DNA of 64,000 bases from Dactylellina haptotyla (taxonomy: Eukaryota; Ascomycota; Orbiliomycetes; Orbiliales; Orbiliaceae), in the NCBI GenBank assembly GCA_031310005.1, contig CM062386.1, positions 186,001-250,000 on the forward strand, given 5' to 3'. Position 1 is the stretch's first letter. Each line of letters starts with the position of its first letter. The position numbers and the translations under genes are program-made. Positions 11,601 through 24,298 of this stretch are shown one piece after another. Below the pieces are notes generated by a model, which was not told the origin of the DNA, searched no databases, and saw only the letters and a list, made by a program, of their open reading frames with translations.

Positions 11601-14600
11601 CTCCGTTCTCTTTTGGCATGTGCGTTCGCGGCTAATTAAGCGACTGGTTCCCTGCCCCGAAGGCTCGCCATCCAGGGGAGGGTTCCCATGGATAACCTCG
11701 CTGTTCAAGGCCGTTTACCACAGGTCCAGCCGATATGCAGGGCCCAAGACCGAACAAGCGAGATTGCGTTGTGCGAGGCATAGGCCCTGACACAAGCCAA
11801 ACGCATTCGAGCTTCCCTCTTTGGAAACCTTCTAGACGGTTTGGAATTGCTCAAAAATAGCCTTATGGTTGCTGCCTACCGTCTTTGCATAATGTGATAG
11901 AGCGCAGAAAGGGAAAATGATTCGCCATGGGCCCGTTTTTCTCTCGCGTGGCCGCCCTTTTTTTTCTTGTTCAGTTGTCAGAGTTTTTTCGATTCTGCAG
12001 CAAGTAGACAGCTACCCACGTCTGCATGCTATCGACGAAGCACGTCGAACTTGCAATCCCGGGCTTCATTTACATTTCCTTAAGCGCATAATACCCGCGA
12101 AGATCAGCCAGAGAAGGAAGCCTCAACCTTTCAGGAAACTAAGACATTGCTAGCCTTTATCCGGCTAAGCTCCGTCAGTGCGTCCGGGCTGCCTGGCCCT
12201 GGCAGACGTCTCGCCCGTTCGATGTGCTCTCCCATGTGCTCGAATGTTTATTCCGAGTATTATGCTCCGTAGGCCACCGCTAATAGAGATTTCGGAACCC
12301 TCATTTATCTGTCGTAATCACTGTTTGGAGTGCCCAAAGCTATCTGGGTTCGATTGTATGCAAGTTTAAGGAAGCTGTAGCCTTAATAGCTGGGTGTTTA
12401 TTTTGTTTTTTCAATGCACCAACCGTCTGCATCCGACGCCCCATATGCTCCATAGTATCTATTTTTATGGAATAAAAGACGATTTATTATTGTTGTTTCG
12501 CGCGATCCAACTAGTTTTAAAGGCCCAAATCTAAGACATTCTGTCGCCTTTGGCGTCCAGAAGCCTTGCAGCAGACGGCAGCCAACTACCATGCCAAGCG
12601 CATCCATTCACTAGAGACTGCGGGGTGCTGACCCTCTAAAATTTGCCCCTCCCTTATGTGTGGGCTTTCATATGCACAAACCACTATCGTATGCACGATA
12701 TAGGATACCGAAGCCGAAGAATCTGGCAGATCTGTGCGCAAAATGTCTCACCCCGTAGCCCAGCAGGAGGGTTGAGGCTTGACAGAAACACACTGTGCTA
12801 CCAGCCAAACTACCTAGCCGACGATCTTAGAATGGCCTTAAAGTCTTATTGCAACTTGCATGAACCAAACCCGTTGCGAGATGACATATTTCAAATGTAT
12901 TCGTTTTTCTTATTCACTACTCATCAGCATGGGCTGGGACACCCACGCACCCCTTTTCCTTTCGTTCACCCACGAACCTTGATGATGTTTCACAACCTCC
13001 AAATATCGAAATGTCCGAGATCCATGCATTGGGAAGGGTGGTTGGTGGCTTGGTTTCTCGCTAACTCGGCAAAACCTCGAGCGCAAACGACACAACTTTG
13101 ACGTGTGTGCATGTGAAAGCTGTCGTGTTGCGGGTGAACATACGACTGCCTATTACCCCTGCTGCATGTTTTCCTGTCCAAGAACGTGGTTAAGATATCT
13201 ACTAAGGAAGTTTCTAGGCACACGCCAAATCCATACAAACAGCAGTCGTAATTGTAAACAATTTGTCGATGTCGGTGGGAAGGTTGATTCTCATTATACA
13301 TTCTCGATTGATCAAATAATCTATATTGCAGTATATTGCAATATACTCGCATTGTCGTACCCTCTTGTTCCAACTGGAACATCATATTAATAAGTCAGTT
13401 ATACATGTAATTTGACGCGTTTGTCGAAAGATCCGCCACGCATACTATATCTCTTTACCTCTTAATCTGGCTCGAATAGTAATGCTATTCAAGGGATCTA
13501 TAGACTACCCCTCTCAACTGCTTGAGCTTGTTGGTCATTTCCGACCTGCATAAAAATCGTGGCTACGGAGTTTACGCATATGATGTGACTTGTAAATTTT
13601 GATTCAGATATGTCCGATGCAAGTATCCAGAACCCTCTAGCGGTCGTAACCCCCAGCAGAATCCAGGTCCTGAATACTTCAATTTTCGAGACCAAGACGT
13701 TTGGAAATCGATCTTGGTGGTTCTCGATGTATGATAAACTAGACCCCACAAGGGCTGCAAAACCCTGATCCATCGTATCTGAGACCTTTTATAAATTCAG
13801 AGTAACGGCCGCAAACAGTGTGCCGCTTTTCCTGTCTTCTAAGCCTTATTATAGATCCCCTCACTGCATTGCGTCGGCACATAACCTAGTCATTAGCAAA
13901 TAATCATCTGGGATTGGTCAAGATACTCAGCGAAGTCTTTGCCGCTTTTTGTTTCTTCCAAGCAGGATCGATCGTCTCGTTAGAAAGGTCGCTGCCTATG
14001 TTGCCCACACGGCACACAGGATCAGCTACGTTTCATGGAGGGCTGTTTACTGGCATGTCCCTGATTCCTATCGCCGGGGACAAGCTAGCTAGCTGGAGAG
14101 ATACCCTGAGCCCAAGGGCAGTTGAGGCGTTCGATTGTTTTCTTTTGAGAGAGACAGAGGGAGAGCCTTGTCATGGCATTGCAATTGCTGCTAGCCTCGC
14201 ACGCACTCGGCTCGATTTCCATAATACCCTGTAGACCCAGCCATCGAGACTTCGGCGGCGCATGTTCATACCTAGCCTGTACGTGTGCGTACGTAAGAGG
14301 GATATACAGGCGTGTTTCCATACCGGTTTATGACCGGGAGCTAGATACAAATGAAGGAAGGGTTTTCTCGATTAACGGTGGCCAGGGATTAAGGGGGGTG
14401 TTGGCAGAAGCAGCTACTTATAAAGGTTAGAAGTGCTGCCAGGATTAGTAACAGGGAGGCTTTGAAGATAGGCGTCTTAGTACGAGGACTAAGGCTAGCA
14501 CCCATGAAGTTGGATTGGAGTGTGTATCCACACGTATCGATATGGATTGAGGCTGCGTGGGATTTCTAGATCTCTTGCCGCTATGACCTCTTAATGCTGT

Positions 14601-17600
14601 TGGTCGGTCATAGAGGCGGTTCGGGCTGGTGCAGTTGTTTCTGTAGTTCATGCATGTTTCGAGATAATACGATACAAAGGGTCTCATAAGAAACGCTTCA
14701 AGTTTAAGGATATGGATTCTTCGAGGTGTATTTGCTACGGTGAAAACGTTGGCTAGAGCTCGAAATCGATAGCACTTTGAAATTGATCATTTGGTGAGCC
14801 AGCCACAGTTCTATCGAGCATCAATAATCACCAAAAGGCGACCTGGGCGAGGGCAAATTCAATACAAGAGATTACGGGAGCTCTGCCGTCCAAGTCGTTG
14901 CTTTTTACAAGTGAGAACGAAAATACCGTAGGGGTTGCGAGGTTCAGAAAGCGCTTGGACGAACAAGCTCTATCCTAGATTGCCCCCCGAGAACCTCGTG
15001 ACTGTTGCTCGCATCAACTAGCGATCCTTAGCAATATTCTTGTTGGAATAAGTTGCCTTCGACGGAAGTGATGTCTTGGAATCTTGAAATTTAGATCCTG
15101 AACTGCAGCCCGGCTACACCAGGGATCTCATGTTGCAAGAGGCACAGAAAGTAAGACCTAGATGCATCAACGTTTGTGGGTCAAGCTACTGGGGTATCCG
15201 CAGATGAAGACGAATCGTCGAGATCTTGGCCTCATGGTAGTTCCGGGAACAAGAAAATGAACGTCTCACTAGTTGAACGAATAAGCATGGGAAAAGCTGG
15301 TGTCATGCGACCGGTGGGAGCGGTTTTTGTCGGGAAATTATTATCCTTGGCGTATTCAACCGTTCGCTGAGCTCAATTTAGTGTATACGAGCCCAATACC
15401 TGGAAAGGGATAGAAAGCTAGATACAATGTAATGTACAGGTGAGTGCGGCCGAATAATACGGCCATGTCGTGTCAATCTGCACACCAGTGCGGGTAGCTG
15501 TTGGATGCCCGAGCCCAAGGTCTCGATCAGTAATTTGAGGACGTCGTATCCAATGACTCTGCTATCCGCTAAGCCTGTGATTTATTACGAATGCAAGACG
15601 GTTCGTATAGGGATATTACGCGTAAATGTTAAGAGTAACGCATTGAAATTGCGTCGATACCTACCCCTCTATCATTTGACTATCGTGGCATCTAAAATGT
15701 GTTGTCGTTGGAGCATCCGATTTCTCACCAAAAAGTTACAGAGCACGCGGATCTCACGTAACCATCCCCACTCTTGCTTCACGATCTGGAGGACTCGAAG
15801 TCCCTAACAATTTAACCCACATCTCGCCCTTCGCGGTCAGCAGCAGCAATTGACGCTAGTAGTAATAATAGTAATAAATAAAATAACGAGCCACCACTTT
15901 GAGGCTATTTCAAAATTAGTATTGACGTATTCAGTTTGACTAGGCAATAAACTGCAGTTCGAAGCGTCGGCGTTGGATGTGGAGATTTGTGAAGACCCTA
16001 CCCCTTGCAGCTGGTAGCTCATTTCTACCAATGAGACAACGCAGGAGCTGGTCTGGCCGTTTCAAATGTTTCTCTCACAGCTTTGTAACCAACAGGAGGG
16101 TTTTGATGCTCAGCTTGAGAAATCGCCATTTGCTTTGGCAGAGGCGCATGCATCGTCCCATATTATCACGGGCGACATCTCCGGATGTGAATACAATTGG
16201 CGACGCCCAGTACCCTGCCTTGGTTTCTTGCTAAAGAATACGCTGATGCCGAAGCCTCTCGCCAGGCAGCCAGCGTTTTTGAATTCCATAAACGATTAAA
16301 TGATCCTTGCCAAGGAAAATGGTCGCCGCTGCAGGAAACGGTGGGCACGGAATAATCGATAATCGTGTGGCTTTACAGCATTTCTATACGACAACCCGCG
16401 AGTCCCACGACGCAAGTTTAGCGAGAATGTCTGCAAGACGCACAAAACGCCAAATTTCTAGCCGTTTGCGCAGACTCGGATCACTGTTTGGGACTGTGGG
16501 GACATTATCCAGTTGAGAACTTGGCTGTGGCGAGTTACAAATACAAATGTGATACAATATATGTGGGCCTGACCAACTTGAAGCCCACTGATATGATTTC
16601 GATAACAAAGGTGAGGGAAGTCATGACTGTCCACAGCTCCACTTCGTCTTTCGAAACTTGATTTTTGGTGTAAATGCATGCACTTATGGCAGATCACCGA
16701 ATGCTCCGAAATTTCGGTGATATGAAATATCTTGGGAATGACGCATGGGTTCAGTTCAAGCCGAATCCACCAATAAAGGCTGGGACGTGATTATACAAGG
16801 CGATTTCCCAAAGTCATCGAAGTGGAATCTTAACCTACGCGTCAAAAATAATGACGGCGAGGGGCCCGCATCCTTGACCACCTGAAGTTTTACTCTATGA
16901 AATCTAGCGTTGATAGCGTACCTAAATATAATTTTCGTTGTTGGTACTTATACTGTGTTTTCTATCGTGATTGGATAAACCAAATATGCGCCTCCCATGG
17001 TCAAGGTAGAAAATAGGCCAAAAAAAGGCGGATTCAAAAGACAAATAAGATGCGGCTTTTACTCGCCGTCTGAAGTTTCCATTTTTGAGATGCACGAGAA
17101 CTATTGGACTGAGGATCTAAGTGTAGAGTTGAGCTCATGGAACCCGGGCGTATATGACTTGATGTAACCATCAACTTTGACGGTGGTATATCTGCCGATG
17201 GTACTCAGGCATTGTAGACCTGGGCTCAGGGCCCCAGAAGCCTATCATGGGGCTCGAATCGTCTTCCCGACACGTAAATTGTAATTTCCCTCCGACCTTG
17301 TCTCGCAAGCCAGATGCCGCCTCCGACCTCTTGTAGACTATGGTCTAGACATGCAACAAAATGTCAGTACCTTGATCCTTTCAGGAGGCAAACTCAAGGA
17401 GCTTGATATCGCTCAGTTGGAATGTCTGCTAGTAATCTAGGTGCAATGAAAGCTCACGAGCTTGCCGTGCGATCGTGTCGACTTAGACCTGAAAAATCAC
17501 ACTGGGATAGACTGTCTGAGCCACTGTTGCATGAGCAATTTCTTCATTACATCATGCAACCTCACCACCTCTCCCGACATCGATGGCAAAATAGTCCTCT

Positions 17601-20521
17601 CAAATTCTTTATCGATAACAGGGTCATATCGAAACTTTTGCTTCAATGACAAAGCTAAAGATCTGGGCCTTGGGCATTCTTGTTCAGGAACCAAATGGAC
17701 TTCTACCTTGGCCTAATAGCACCAGGCGAGGATCGGATACTGGAACATCCGATCTTGAAGTCTGCGTCCCTGTAAAGAAGGTGAACTCTCTTCGCTGTGT
17801 ATTTTGCCTTGCCTGGCGGTTCGGCTAGACAGTTTTGTCAGGTCGTAATTCCATCGTCCTTCCAGATAGAGTCGACAACACAAGCATAAGTGGTATTCTA
17901 AGGGCAAAAAGACTCGCGAATATTTCCTGATAGAACATTCCAGGAAACAGATTATCAATGATAAGGTTTAGACGCGGGCTAAAAACGCTCAATCGCAGAC
18001 TGAAGGCTTCAGCGGCGTGAAATCCGGTAATGGAACCTACGGTTTTCGCGAAAGGCTAAGGCATCCCGTACGAAGAATTATCACGCCGGCGGAGTTGACC
18101 GGCGAGTACAATCATCTCGACGGAGATATCATGTTTCTCTGTTGTTTTCTAAAGCCTTTTGAAATGGGGCTGTGCTGATAGCGTGGGTTAAAAAGAAAAA
18201 AATCTCCTAAAAAATTTCCGACTTGTCATGTAAGGATCCAAAGTGACATGACAGCAACCGAGGGTCAGGATGATATCGGTGGGCAATATTGCAATTCATT
18301 TCGGATACCGGTATCGGACTCCAATTCCCTCTATAACTGAGATGATACACCGAGGCCTCATTTCCTTTGAGAGGGTTATTGATGCGATCAGGTGTTTCAA
18401 TGGCGTATTGCCGGGGAACTAAGGGATCGAAACCCCTCTATTAGTTCGAAATGTCAAGTTTGTTCCTTGTTCGAGGTCCTTGTAATGAAAGTTCGGATAT
18501 TTTACTACACAAAATTTGCCCCGCACTCGAACCCCTCGATCGAAGACCCTAATTAATGTCTATCAAACCGCCTCCGATGCTACCTTCGCCGCTTTTCGTT
18601 TCCGTGAACGAGAGAAACATCGTCAGCATGCGTAGTTTTACATGGGAATCCATAATAAGTAACAGGGCCGGTAGGACTAGGGATCGTTGCTCGTTTATCG
18701 ATGTATTCTAACTGCTTGCGTCGAGATCTCCTACCAGCACCCATACAGAGTTATGGGTACTTCCTGGGTATGATCATGGCTCTCCCAACAAATTGTGATA
18801 TACTCATGAACTTGGTCCCCCCGTCCTCCGGGCCAGTTTTATCGTCCCGGGTTTCGAGAATCATAGCTTGTGAACTAGTGAGGGACTAAAAGTTGTACGG
18901 AAAGATTACACGAGAGCGGGGTAGATAGATTCTGCCTCATGATCATTTGACTGCAGATGGCTCGGGGCAAAAAATTGAAGTCATGCCGCAAAACTAATGA
19001 CAAGCAGTTAGCCACTTGATGACCGTGGATGCTCCAGTATTATGACCACAGATTGGGTCCACGGATGCCTAGCTAAATGTCTGATATCGACCGTTCGCTT
19101 ATGCATGTAGGTGGTTGCCTATGCATATGCGAAGGTGGGATCATGAAAGCGCTTGCTGAGGGGATCGTGGGTGGGCCATTCTATCACAGGTTTTTTCTGG
19201 GTAATTTCGTTTTCCGTTACCTAATAAGCGTCTCCCGCTACAGTCGAGCTCTGCTTTTATCTTGAGGTGGACAATCTTATCATCCCAGTTTCAAAGACTC
19301 TCTAGTTCAAAACGGATTCATTGTGATCATTTAAAGCCTGTAGGCCTGTTCAGTAGGCTGGTGGGTGATTTGATGCAATTAGGGTTTAGAGTCGACTGGT
19401 AGCAGCCGATTACTGAAATCCTGTTTTGAAACCTTGATGGCGATTCCGTTGCCTTTGGAAGAGCCCCTCCTTTGCTTGAGAATTCTTAAGATCTTCTTAC
19501 GTAGCTTACTTAGACAATCCTTTTGAGGGTACTATTTGAACATGATTTATTTGGCCTCGACCGAACCACTGAGAAAGTCACTATTTGGTATGCTATACCA
19601 AAGCTAATTAGGTAGTCGATGGTGAAGTATTCCGGTCTGCGTACAAAACATCCGGAACGATCGAGCCGATCAATCTTGCCTATTTCAGTATCGACTCAGT
19701 ATCAACTTGGCAAATCTTGAGAACAAGTTGAACTGCATTACTGACGAAACAATATTATTGTATTTTGCTCTTGCGTAATATTAATTAATTATTAGCATAT
19801 AATCACTTATAAATTTCAAATTTAGTAAACTTGTAGCCTTAAAATATGACTATAAGCCCCTCGTTACAATGATTTTACTGGATTAAAAGATTTGGATACA
19901 GAGCAATGAACAATGCAAGATCTTAGCGCTTTTGTCTCTTTCACTAGATTACCAATTAGTATAACGAAGCGAGGTATAAATTTCAATTATATTGCTCTGA
20001 TTAAATTCACAGTCTCCACGTGCACGGGGCTGAACATACTATAATATTAAGGAAATGGCAATCTATTCCACTGCATTTCGGCTTTCCTGTTTTTATAAGT
20101 TAATAACTAGATGCCTTTGGTACACGAAGTCTCCACGGATTTCCGAAAACTTAACTTCTTAAATCTACTTCATATCCCGTCGTACGTCATGACTTTCTAT
20201 ATTCGACACTACTCAAGGCAAAGATCCTAAAAAAGCTGATTCTTGTTAGTCATATGCATTGGTTTCCTCAAACTACGTAAACCAGGCCATTCTTCCTGAT
20301 CATAGGGTTTAGATCCGGAAGAGACTTTTTGGGCGACCCTGACTGTTAAGATATATAATAGTCCTGGCTCAGATAATATAACAAAGATAACATTGTAACT
20401 AGACTACAGAACCTCTCCATTATATTTTGAACACATCATTGGCTGCAACAAGAAAATCGCACCCCATTAAGTATTGATAGTAAATAATTCCGTGAGTCGT
20501 TCTCATAAAAGCTTATCATAC
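5644..20521. other. 15-kb gene-free region upstream of the regulator
   Basis: I find no supportable gene on either strand. Open frames stay below about 170 codons, have no recognisable domains, and look like chance frames. 5644-6700 is probably leader and proximal promoter of the Zn2Cys6 gene (purine-rich, several short tandem motifs). About 6700-19500 is complex, non-repetitive sequence of middling base composition. About 19500-20500 is clearly A+T-richer. No transposase, reverse transcriptase or terminal repeats were seen. It may be regulatory DNA, a non-coding transcript or fully decayed sequence. Confidence 0.6.
13330..13347. repeat. 18-bp perfect palindrome
   Basis: AGTATATTGCAATATACT is its own reverse complement, with no spacer. 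It lies in the gene-free region and could be a dimeric protein-binding site, but about one such palindrome every few windows is expected by chance. Confidence 0.5.
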
Positions 20522-21178
20522 TCAAAACTGAAGCTGGCCAGCTACCGCCATCAACACGAATATGCCTCCGAGAATACAATTTGGAACATTTAGAAGACCA
20601 ACACCATTAGGCTTGCTAGAGCCGGAGCCGGAGCCGGAGCCGGAACCTGAACCCGAGCCGGAATTGGAATTCCCGGTCTTCGTTCCGCTATAGCTAGAGC
20701 CTGAATCATCAGCAGACATCCCCTGCGTCGTTAGATTCAAGCATCTAATCCCCGTCAAGTTCGAACTCAACTCCCCCTCTCCGACTCCCTCGTAGAAGTA
20801 CACTGCAGCAACATCTCGATCGATTTCGTAATAATCATCATACGGACAACACTGTTCATTATCATCTCCAATCTTGTTGGTAACAGCCTCTGCCTTGTTT
20901 GGACATGTTGGGGCGCTGATGGCTAGAGTACCAAAGGTGGTGAAATTGCTATCGTGTATACCAGTGATCGAGCCGCAGGTGTTCGTCGTAGGGGCTCCTG
21001 CTTTCCCCAGATCTGCGACGGTGCAACAGTAGTTCTCCTTGCTGAGCCAGGTACCACACATGCCCGTAGTGAAATTGGTTCCACCTACATAGCACACGCG
21101 ATCTGTACCGCATGGCTGCACATTGGGGTTGGAGGAGGGGGCAATAGTTGGGGGTCTGATTTGAACGAAGATAGTCAT
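20522..21178 (-). CDS. Cysteine-rich surface-type protein with GPI-like tail
   Basis: 218-residue protein, single exon as read. Ten cysteines (first six at 23, 29, 41, 51, 52 and 68) lie before a Ser/Gly repeat of alternating SG units at about 170-188. A hydrophobic C-terminus follows (GVGLLNVPNC to the last residue), the usual layout of a GPI-anchored cell-surface protein with a flexible linker before the anchor. Several N-x-S/T sites agree with passage through the secretory route. Odd: the N-terminus MTIFVQIRPP has no signal peptide. The ATG has a good context (CCAAAAATG) and a TATA-like element about 42 bp upstream, so either a first exon is missed, the protein has lost its signal, or it is tail-anchored. 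Function not recognised. Confidence 0.7.
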   Translation of the reverse strand: MTIFVQIRPPTIAPSSNPNVQPCGTDRVCYVGGTNFTTGMCGTWLSKENYCCTVADLGKAGAPTTNTCGSITGIHDSNFTTFGTLAISAPTCPNKAEAVTNKIGDDNEQCCPYDDYYEIDRDVAAVYFYEGVGEGELSSNLTGIRCLNLTTQGMSADDSGSSYSGTKTGNSNSGSGSGSGSGSGSGSSKPNGVGLLNVPNCILGGIFVLMAVAGQLQF

Positions 21179-21219
21179 TTTTGGCGAGTAGTGGATGGGT
21201 TCTCGTTTAAACAGGTGAT

Positions 21220-21227
21220 ATTATATA
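21220..21227 (-). promoter_or_regulatory. TATA box of surface-type protein gene
   Basis: TATATAAT on the minus strand, about 42 bp before the ATG at 21178. This implies a very short leader and supports that ATG. Confidence 0.5.
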
Positions 21228-22539
21228 TCCTAGATGATGATGGATAACTGGTTAATAAGATTGGAGTCTAACAGTTGATATGGGACGAAACAAACCTTAA
21301 ATTTCGGTATAATTGATTATAAGTTTTTCTCTGCTCAATCGCTGAAGAGAAGGAGGATTTTTGATAAACTATGAAAGACCTTCTATCCCCTTTTAAATTA
21401 TTGCTTGGTTCCCAATTCGCAGAAACCTCCCTCATAAACAGGGACAGCTGGCTAGTAAACATAAAGCCATCCTTGAGATCATCTCAACTCGCACAAGGAG
21501 AACGGTAAGTTCCGAAATGTATTTAAATGGTACGAAACGCCATGGAGGCTAATCTGATTTTTGGGCAGCAAACCGTTTGTACCAAAATGTTGCAAATTGG
21601 TTGTTGGAAAAAAGCTAGGTGACAACCAGGGGGTATCGTGGGATCAGGTCTCAATCGCCAAGACCGACCTTCATTTCTAAACCGCCTTAGCGGGATGCGG
21701 CTGAAGGTAAGTGTGCACCTCCTTCGCTTTATTTCGCCTGGGAAAAACAATTTTGCTCTTCGAATCGCGGTGACTTTGTCAGAGGAGTCTGGGAATGGAG
21801 GCGCGATCTGATCCTTCAGAAATCCTGAATCCGGTTGGCGGGAGCGCCAAGGGTTACACAAACTGGCCAAATCAGCTGTCATTGGTTAAGAATGTTAATT
21901 TGGTGATGAAGCTTTATTGGCAAAAGCTTCGAACACTCTACGTAAGTTGGTGGCAATGCAAAATCCTTCGAAAATAAAATCCAAAAAATGAGAGGACTTT
22001 GCTGTGTAGGTCTGTCTAATCAACATGATTCATCATGTTCAAGTTAAATAGGTATTGTAATTCGTGATGGAACCTCGTAATGCGCAAATGAACAAGCTAA
22101 TTCTGAATTGGCAGATCTCGTACTCGAAGGACGCCTTATGGCGGTTCTCGATTCCCGGCGTTGCCATTGAACGAGAATAGAGTGGTCTACCCTTGCTGTG
22201 TAACACAACACAGCGGTGGGTCCAGGCTGGCTGTAAAAAGTAGCTGCAAACGGTAGCTAAACCAGCGCGCCGTGCGCCGTCCCAATCATAAAAATTTATA
22301 AAACCCCCGTTTCAAGGGCTATTTCGAAGAAATTCAGACTCGAACTTTAAGAGTATTACCTGTCCGGCCATCTTCCGAAGTTTTCAGTGTATTGAGCATA
22401 CGGAATGTCAACGGCGCCACGGAAATTGTTCGCCCTCGGATGAACTTCGGAGAGTCTTTACTCATCCACCCTTCCCCACAGTGGCCATGGCACCACACCA
22501 CAACGCGATTGCCCCAGATTCTCTCCATATCTCGTGATG

Positions 22540-22547
22540 TATATAAA
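22540..22547 (+). promoter_or_regulatory. TATA box of MFS transporter gene
   Basis: TATATAAA about 110 bp upstream of the MFS start codon, a usual spacing for a fungal core promoter. Confidence 0.5.
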
Positions 22548-22657
22548 GGGTCTCAGAAACACGATTTCTCCCCGAATTATGTTCTGGAGAACATCCATCA
22601 TATGGCTTTGTGCACTGGACTGTTTGGGACGTTATTAAGTGCTCCTATCTCTTTATA

Positions 22658-24298
22658 ATGTCTACTCAAACTGAAACTATCACCGAGGTTCCAGCGGCGG
22701 TTGTCGCCCCGCCGAAGAGGGTTGAGCTCGAACCTCATGAGGAGATTGAGCTCAACACGCGAAGGTCGGCGTCTTCGGGCCAAGTTGTCGCTGAAGATGA
22801 AGCTATCAAGTTGACGAAAGATACTATGCTCAAGCTCATGAGCGCCGGGTTTTCGTTCTTTTTCGCAGGAACGAGCGATGGCTGTTTGGGAGCTCTGATT
22901 CCATACATCATTCGCACGTATGGGATCAGTACTGATCTCATCGCCGTTGTGTAGGAGAACTCCTTTTCTATTTCCCCCTTTTGGCCGTTACGAGAAAATT
23001 AAAATTAAGTTTATGGGTTGACAAAGTCATCGATGAAATAGATTCGCCGCAGCATTCGGGGGATGGGTGATGGCGGCGTTGACAAACAGCCATCTGTTAA
23101 AGTATTTGGGGGTTGGTTCGATTCTAACCATTGGTGCCTTCCTCCAGCTGCTCGCCCATGTTCTCCGAGTGTGGACTCCGCCGTATCCTCTTTTCGCAGT
23201 ATCTTTCTTCTTTACCTCTCTGGGACAGGCCTTTCAAGATTCGCATTCCAATACGTACGTTAGCAGTGTAAAAGGAGCTCACAGATGGCTTGGGTTCATC
23301 CATGCGATGTACGCTCTGGGCTTGCTCGTTTCGCCCTTCGTTGCGACGCCGATTGCTGTCAGGGTACCAGACCGATGGGCATTGTTTTATGGGTTTCTGA
23401 TTGGGTTGGGCGTTATCAACATTATCGCCGTCATGTACTCTTTCAGGGATTCGTTGAATGTTCACCACCGTCAAGAAGCGACGGAGGAAAATGAGGACAC
23501 CAGCCGTAGCAAATCTGCAGTGGCAGAGATTAAAGAAGTCTTGGGTATGCCGGCGTTGTGGTTCTTGAGTTTATATTTCTTCTTGTTCCTAGGCGCCAGT
23601 GTCACCGGAGGAGGTAAGTTCTGTCGGACTCTGAAAAATTCTCGAAGAGATATAGTAGTGCTGATGTCTATTCAGGCTGGACCGTTGAATTCTTGGTTAG
23701 GATTAGGGGAGGTGATCTTTCGAAGATGGGATACGTACCTGCTGGTCAGAATGGCGGATTGTTTCTGGGGAGACTTATACTGGCGGAGCCGACTAAGAGA
23801 TGGGGCGAAAGGCGAATGGTTTTGATATGGTGCATCTTGACTCTGGCATTCCAGCTCGTGTTTTGGTTGGTTCCCAATATCGCTGTCAATATTGTGGCCA
23901 TATCTTTCGTGGGATTCTTTTCGGGGCCATTTTTCGCCACAGTAAGTTTATTTCCTGTTATATAGGGATGGGAGACTTCATAGCTAACAATTTGGCAAAA
24001 TAGGGGATATCGGTGGGCTCGAAACTGTTTCCGAAGAGGTTACAAGCTACGTCTCTGGGTATGTTACGAATCCTGTGCTTTCTTTTACCCGTTCTGTATA
24101 AGGTCTGTGCTAACAGAACGGTCTAAAGGCCTTGTATTCGCCTTGGCTCAGGCGGGTGGCTCTCTCTTCCCAGCCCTGACCGGTGTGATTGCGAGCAAGG
24201 CCGGGGTCCAAGTCCTGCAGCCGATTATGACGGCGCTGTTGGTTGCAACGGGCATCAGTTGGTGGTTGGTGCCCAGAGTGGCGCGCCGAAGCGAGTGA
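22658..24298 (+). CDS. MFS transporter (Bsc6/fucose-permease-like)
   Basis: Five exons: 22658-22950, 23042-23613, 23676-23941, 24004-24058, 24117-24298 (introns of 91, 62, 62 and 58 nt, all GT..AG, frame kept), giving 455 residues. A hydrophilic N-terminus of about 65 residues precedes multiple hydrophobic helices. The first carries GTSDGCLGALIPYI, typical of the fungal FHS-like MFS group often labelled 'bypass of stop codon protein 6'. Later helices contain Gly-rich AGGSLFPALTGVI and a Trp-containing last segment. It should be a plasma- or organelle-membrane secondary transporter; the substrate cannot be told. Exon 4 is only 55 nt. The start is the first in-frame ATG after a TATA box. Confidence 0.9.

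Larger units (their letters stand above)
21179..22657. other. Intergenic region (divergent promoters)
   Basis: Separates the minus-strand surface-type gene from the plus-strand MFS gene, so it should hold both promoters. TATA-like boxes are visible at each end. No gene supported inside. Confidence 0.6.

Noticed and set aside
12643-13101. 152-codon open frame in the gene-free region
   Set aside because: Composition like random translation; no domain or signal peptide.
17411-17480. tRNA-like A-box (CGCTCAGTTGG)
   Set aside because: No matching T-arm with GTTCGANNC, and no acceptor stem pairing at the right distance.
19500-20500. A+T-rich patch as a possible decayed repeat
   Set aside because: No duplicated copy, terminal repeats or element-derived coding sequence could be seen; composition alone is not enough.
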